This document shows, one piece after another, positions 5,192 to 5,665 of a stretch of 5,665 nt of DNA; positions within the stretch are counted from its first letter, which is position 1; each line of letters starts with the position of its first letter. The translations under genes and the position numbers were made by a program. The notes beneath the pieces were generated by a model. The model saw only the letters and a list, made by a program, of their open reading frames with translations. It was not told where the DNA came from and ran no database searches. The stretch is from Deltaproteobacteria bacterium (lineage in GTDB: Bacteria > Desulfobacterota > Desulfobulbia > Desulfobulbales > BM004): assembly GCA_019312685.1 (NCBI GenBank), contig JAFDCR010000049.1:1-5665 (forward strand), written 5' to 3'.

Positions 5192-5665
5192 ATGAAAGTT
5201 GTTGCGTTTAACGGCAGCGCCAGAAAAGACGGAAATACATCAATTCTTATCGGACATGTATTCAATGAGCTGGAAAAAGAAGGGATTGACACCGAGCTTA
5301 TCCAGCTGTCAGGAAAGAGAATACATGGATGCATAGCCTGCATGAAATGTTTTGAAAACAAGGATAAGCGCTGTTCCGTCAAGGATGATATTGCCAATGA
5401 CTGTATTGAGAAAATGTTGGATGCCGACGGGATTATACTTGGCTCACCGACTTATTTTGCCAATGTTTCTACGGAGATGAAGGCTCTCATAGACAGGGCC
5501 GGCATGGTATCACGGGCAAACAGTGATATGCTGGCCCGCAAAGTAGGGGCAGCGGTAGTTGCGGTCCGTCGGGCTGGCGCCATCCATGTGTTTAACTCGA
5601 TCAATCATTTTTTCTTTATCGGTCAGATGATTGTTCCCGGCTCAAGCTACTGGAACCTGGGTATG
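5192..5665 (+). CDS. Iron-sulfur flavoprotein-like, flavodoxin-fold NAD(P)H:FMN reductase family, N-terminal part
   Basis: First 158 codons; the gene continues past the right edge. The start MKVVAFNGSARKDGNTS contains the FMN phosphate-binding loop GSARKDGNTS (8-17) of the NADPH-dependent FMN reductase/flavodoxin-like fold, and GSPTYFANVS (84-93) is the second flavin loop. Between them, C47-X2-C50-X2-C53-X7-C61 (GCIACMKCFENKDKRC) is the compact cysteine motif that holds a [4Fe-4S] cluster in iron-sulfur flavoproteins of methanogens and anaerobic bacteria. Expected role: cytoplasmic electron transfer or reduction of oxidants such as oxygen or peroxide, partner unknown. AGGAG seven bases before the ATG sets the start; an overlapping upstream ATG at 5185 is out of frame. 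A 15-base dyad precedes it. The cluster assignment is by motif only. Confidence 0.87.
   Translation, partial: MKVVAFNGSARKDGNTSILIGHVFNELEKEGIDTELIQLSGKRIHGCIACMKCFENKDKRCSVKDDIANDCIEKMLDADGIILGSPTYFANVSTEMKALIDRAGMVSRANSDMLARKVGAAVVAVRRAGAIHVFNSINHFFFIGQMIVPGSSYWNLGM

Overview
The window looks like bacterial chromosome of moderate GC, most likely from an anaerobic, selenocysteine-using member of the Desulfobacterota (former Deltaproteobacteria). This is inferred from gene content and not proven: two selenocysteine-type selD genes, a small siroheme sulfite reductase of the kind found in sulfate reducers and methanogens, a nitroreductase-family protein and an iron-sulfur flavoprotein-like gene.

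Left half (1-3379), all on the minus strand. In transcription order: a 219-residue siroheme/[4Fe-4S] sulfite reductase-like protein; selD copy 2 (2693-1644); a 310-base gap; selD copy 1 (1332-280); and, 3 bases later, the start of a TauE/SafE (TSUP) membrane transporter that leaves the window at its left edge. Both selD genes carry an in-frame UGA at codon 18, at the position of the catalytic Cys17 of E. coli SelD. Each UGA is followed, 14 bases on, by the same 6-bp hairpin with a 6-base loop (GGCUCU or GGUCCU), the expected geometry of a bacterial SECIS element. A conventional gene call would split or shorten both genes and lose the active-site residue. The 310-base gap contains a plausible promoter for copy 1, a 13-base dyad near its predicted start site, an 8-base direct repeat and two competing hairpins.

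Centre (3380-3611): a divergent intergenic region with one sigma70-like promoter candidate facing each way.

Right half (3612-5665), plus strand: a YdfG-like NADP-dependent short-chain dehydrogenase; a 163-residue nitroreductase-family protein whose FMN-binding landmarks are degenerate; and the first 158 codons of a flavodoxin-fold protein with a four-cysteine cluster motif like that of iron-sulfur flavoproteins. A 15-base dyad lies just upstream of this last gene.

How the genes may work together: SelD makes selenophosphate from selenide and ATP. A siroheme reductase able to make sulfide, and possibly selenide, upstream and a sulfur-oxyanion-type transporter downstream suggest a selenium supply cluster. 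That link is inferred from gene order. The most interesting points are the tandem pair of selenoprotein SelDs, their uneven divergence, and the separate promoter and dyad in front of copy 1.
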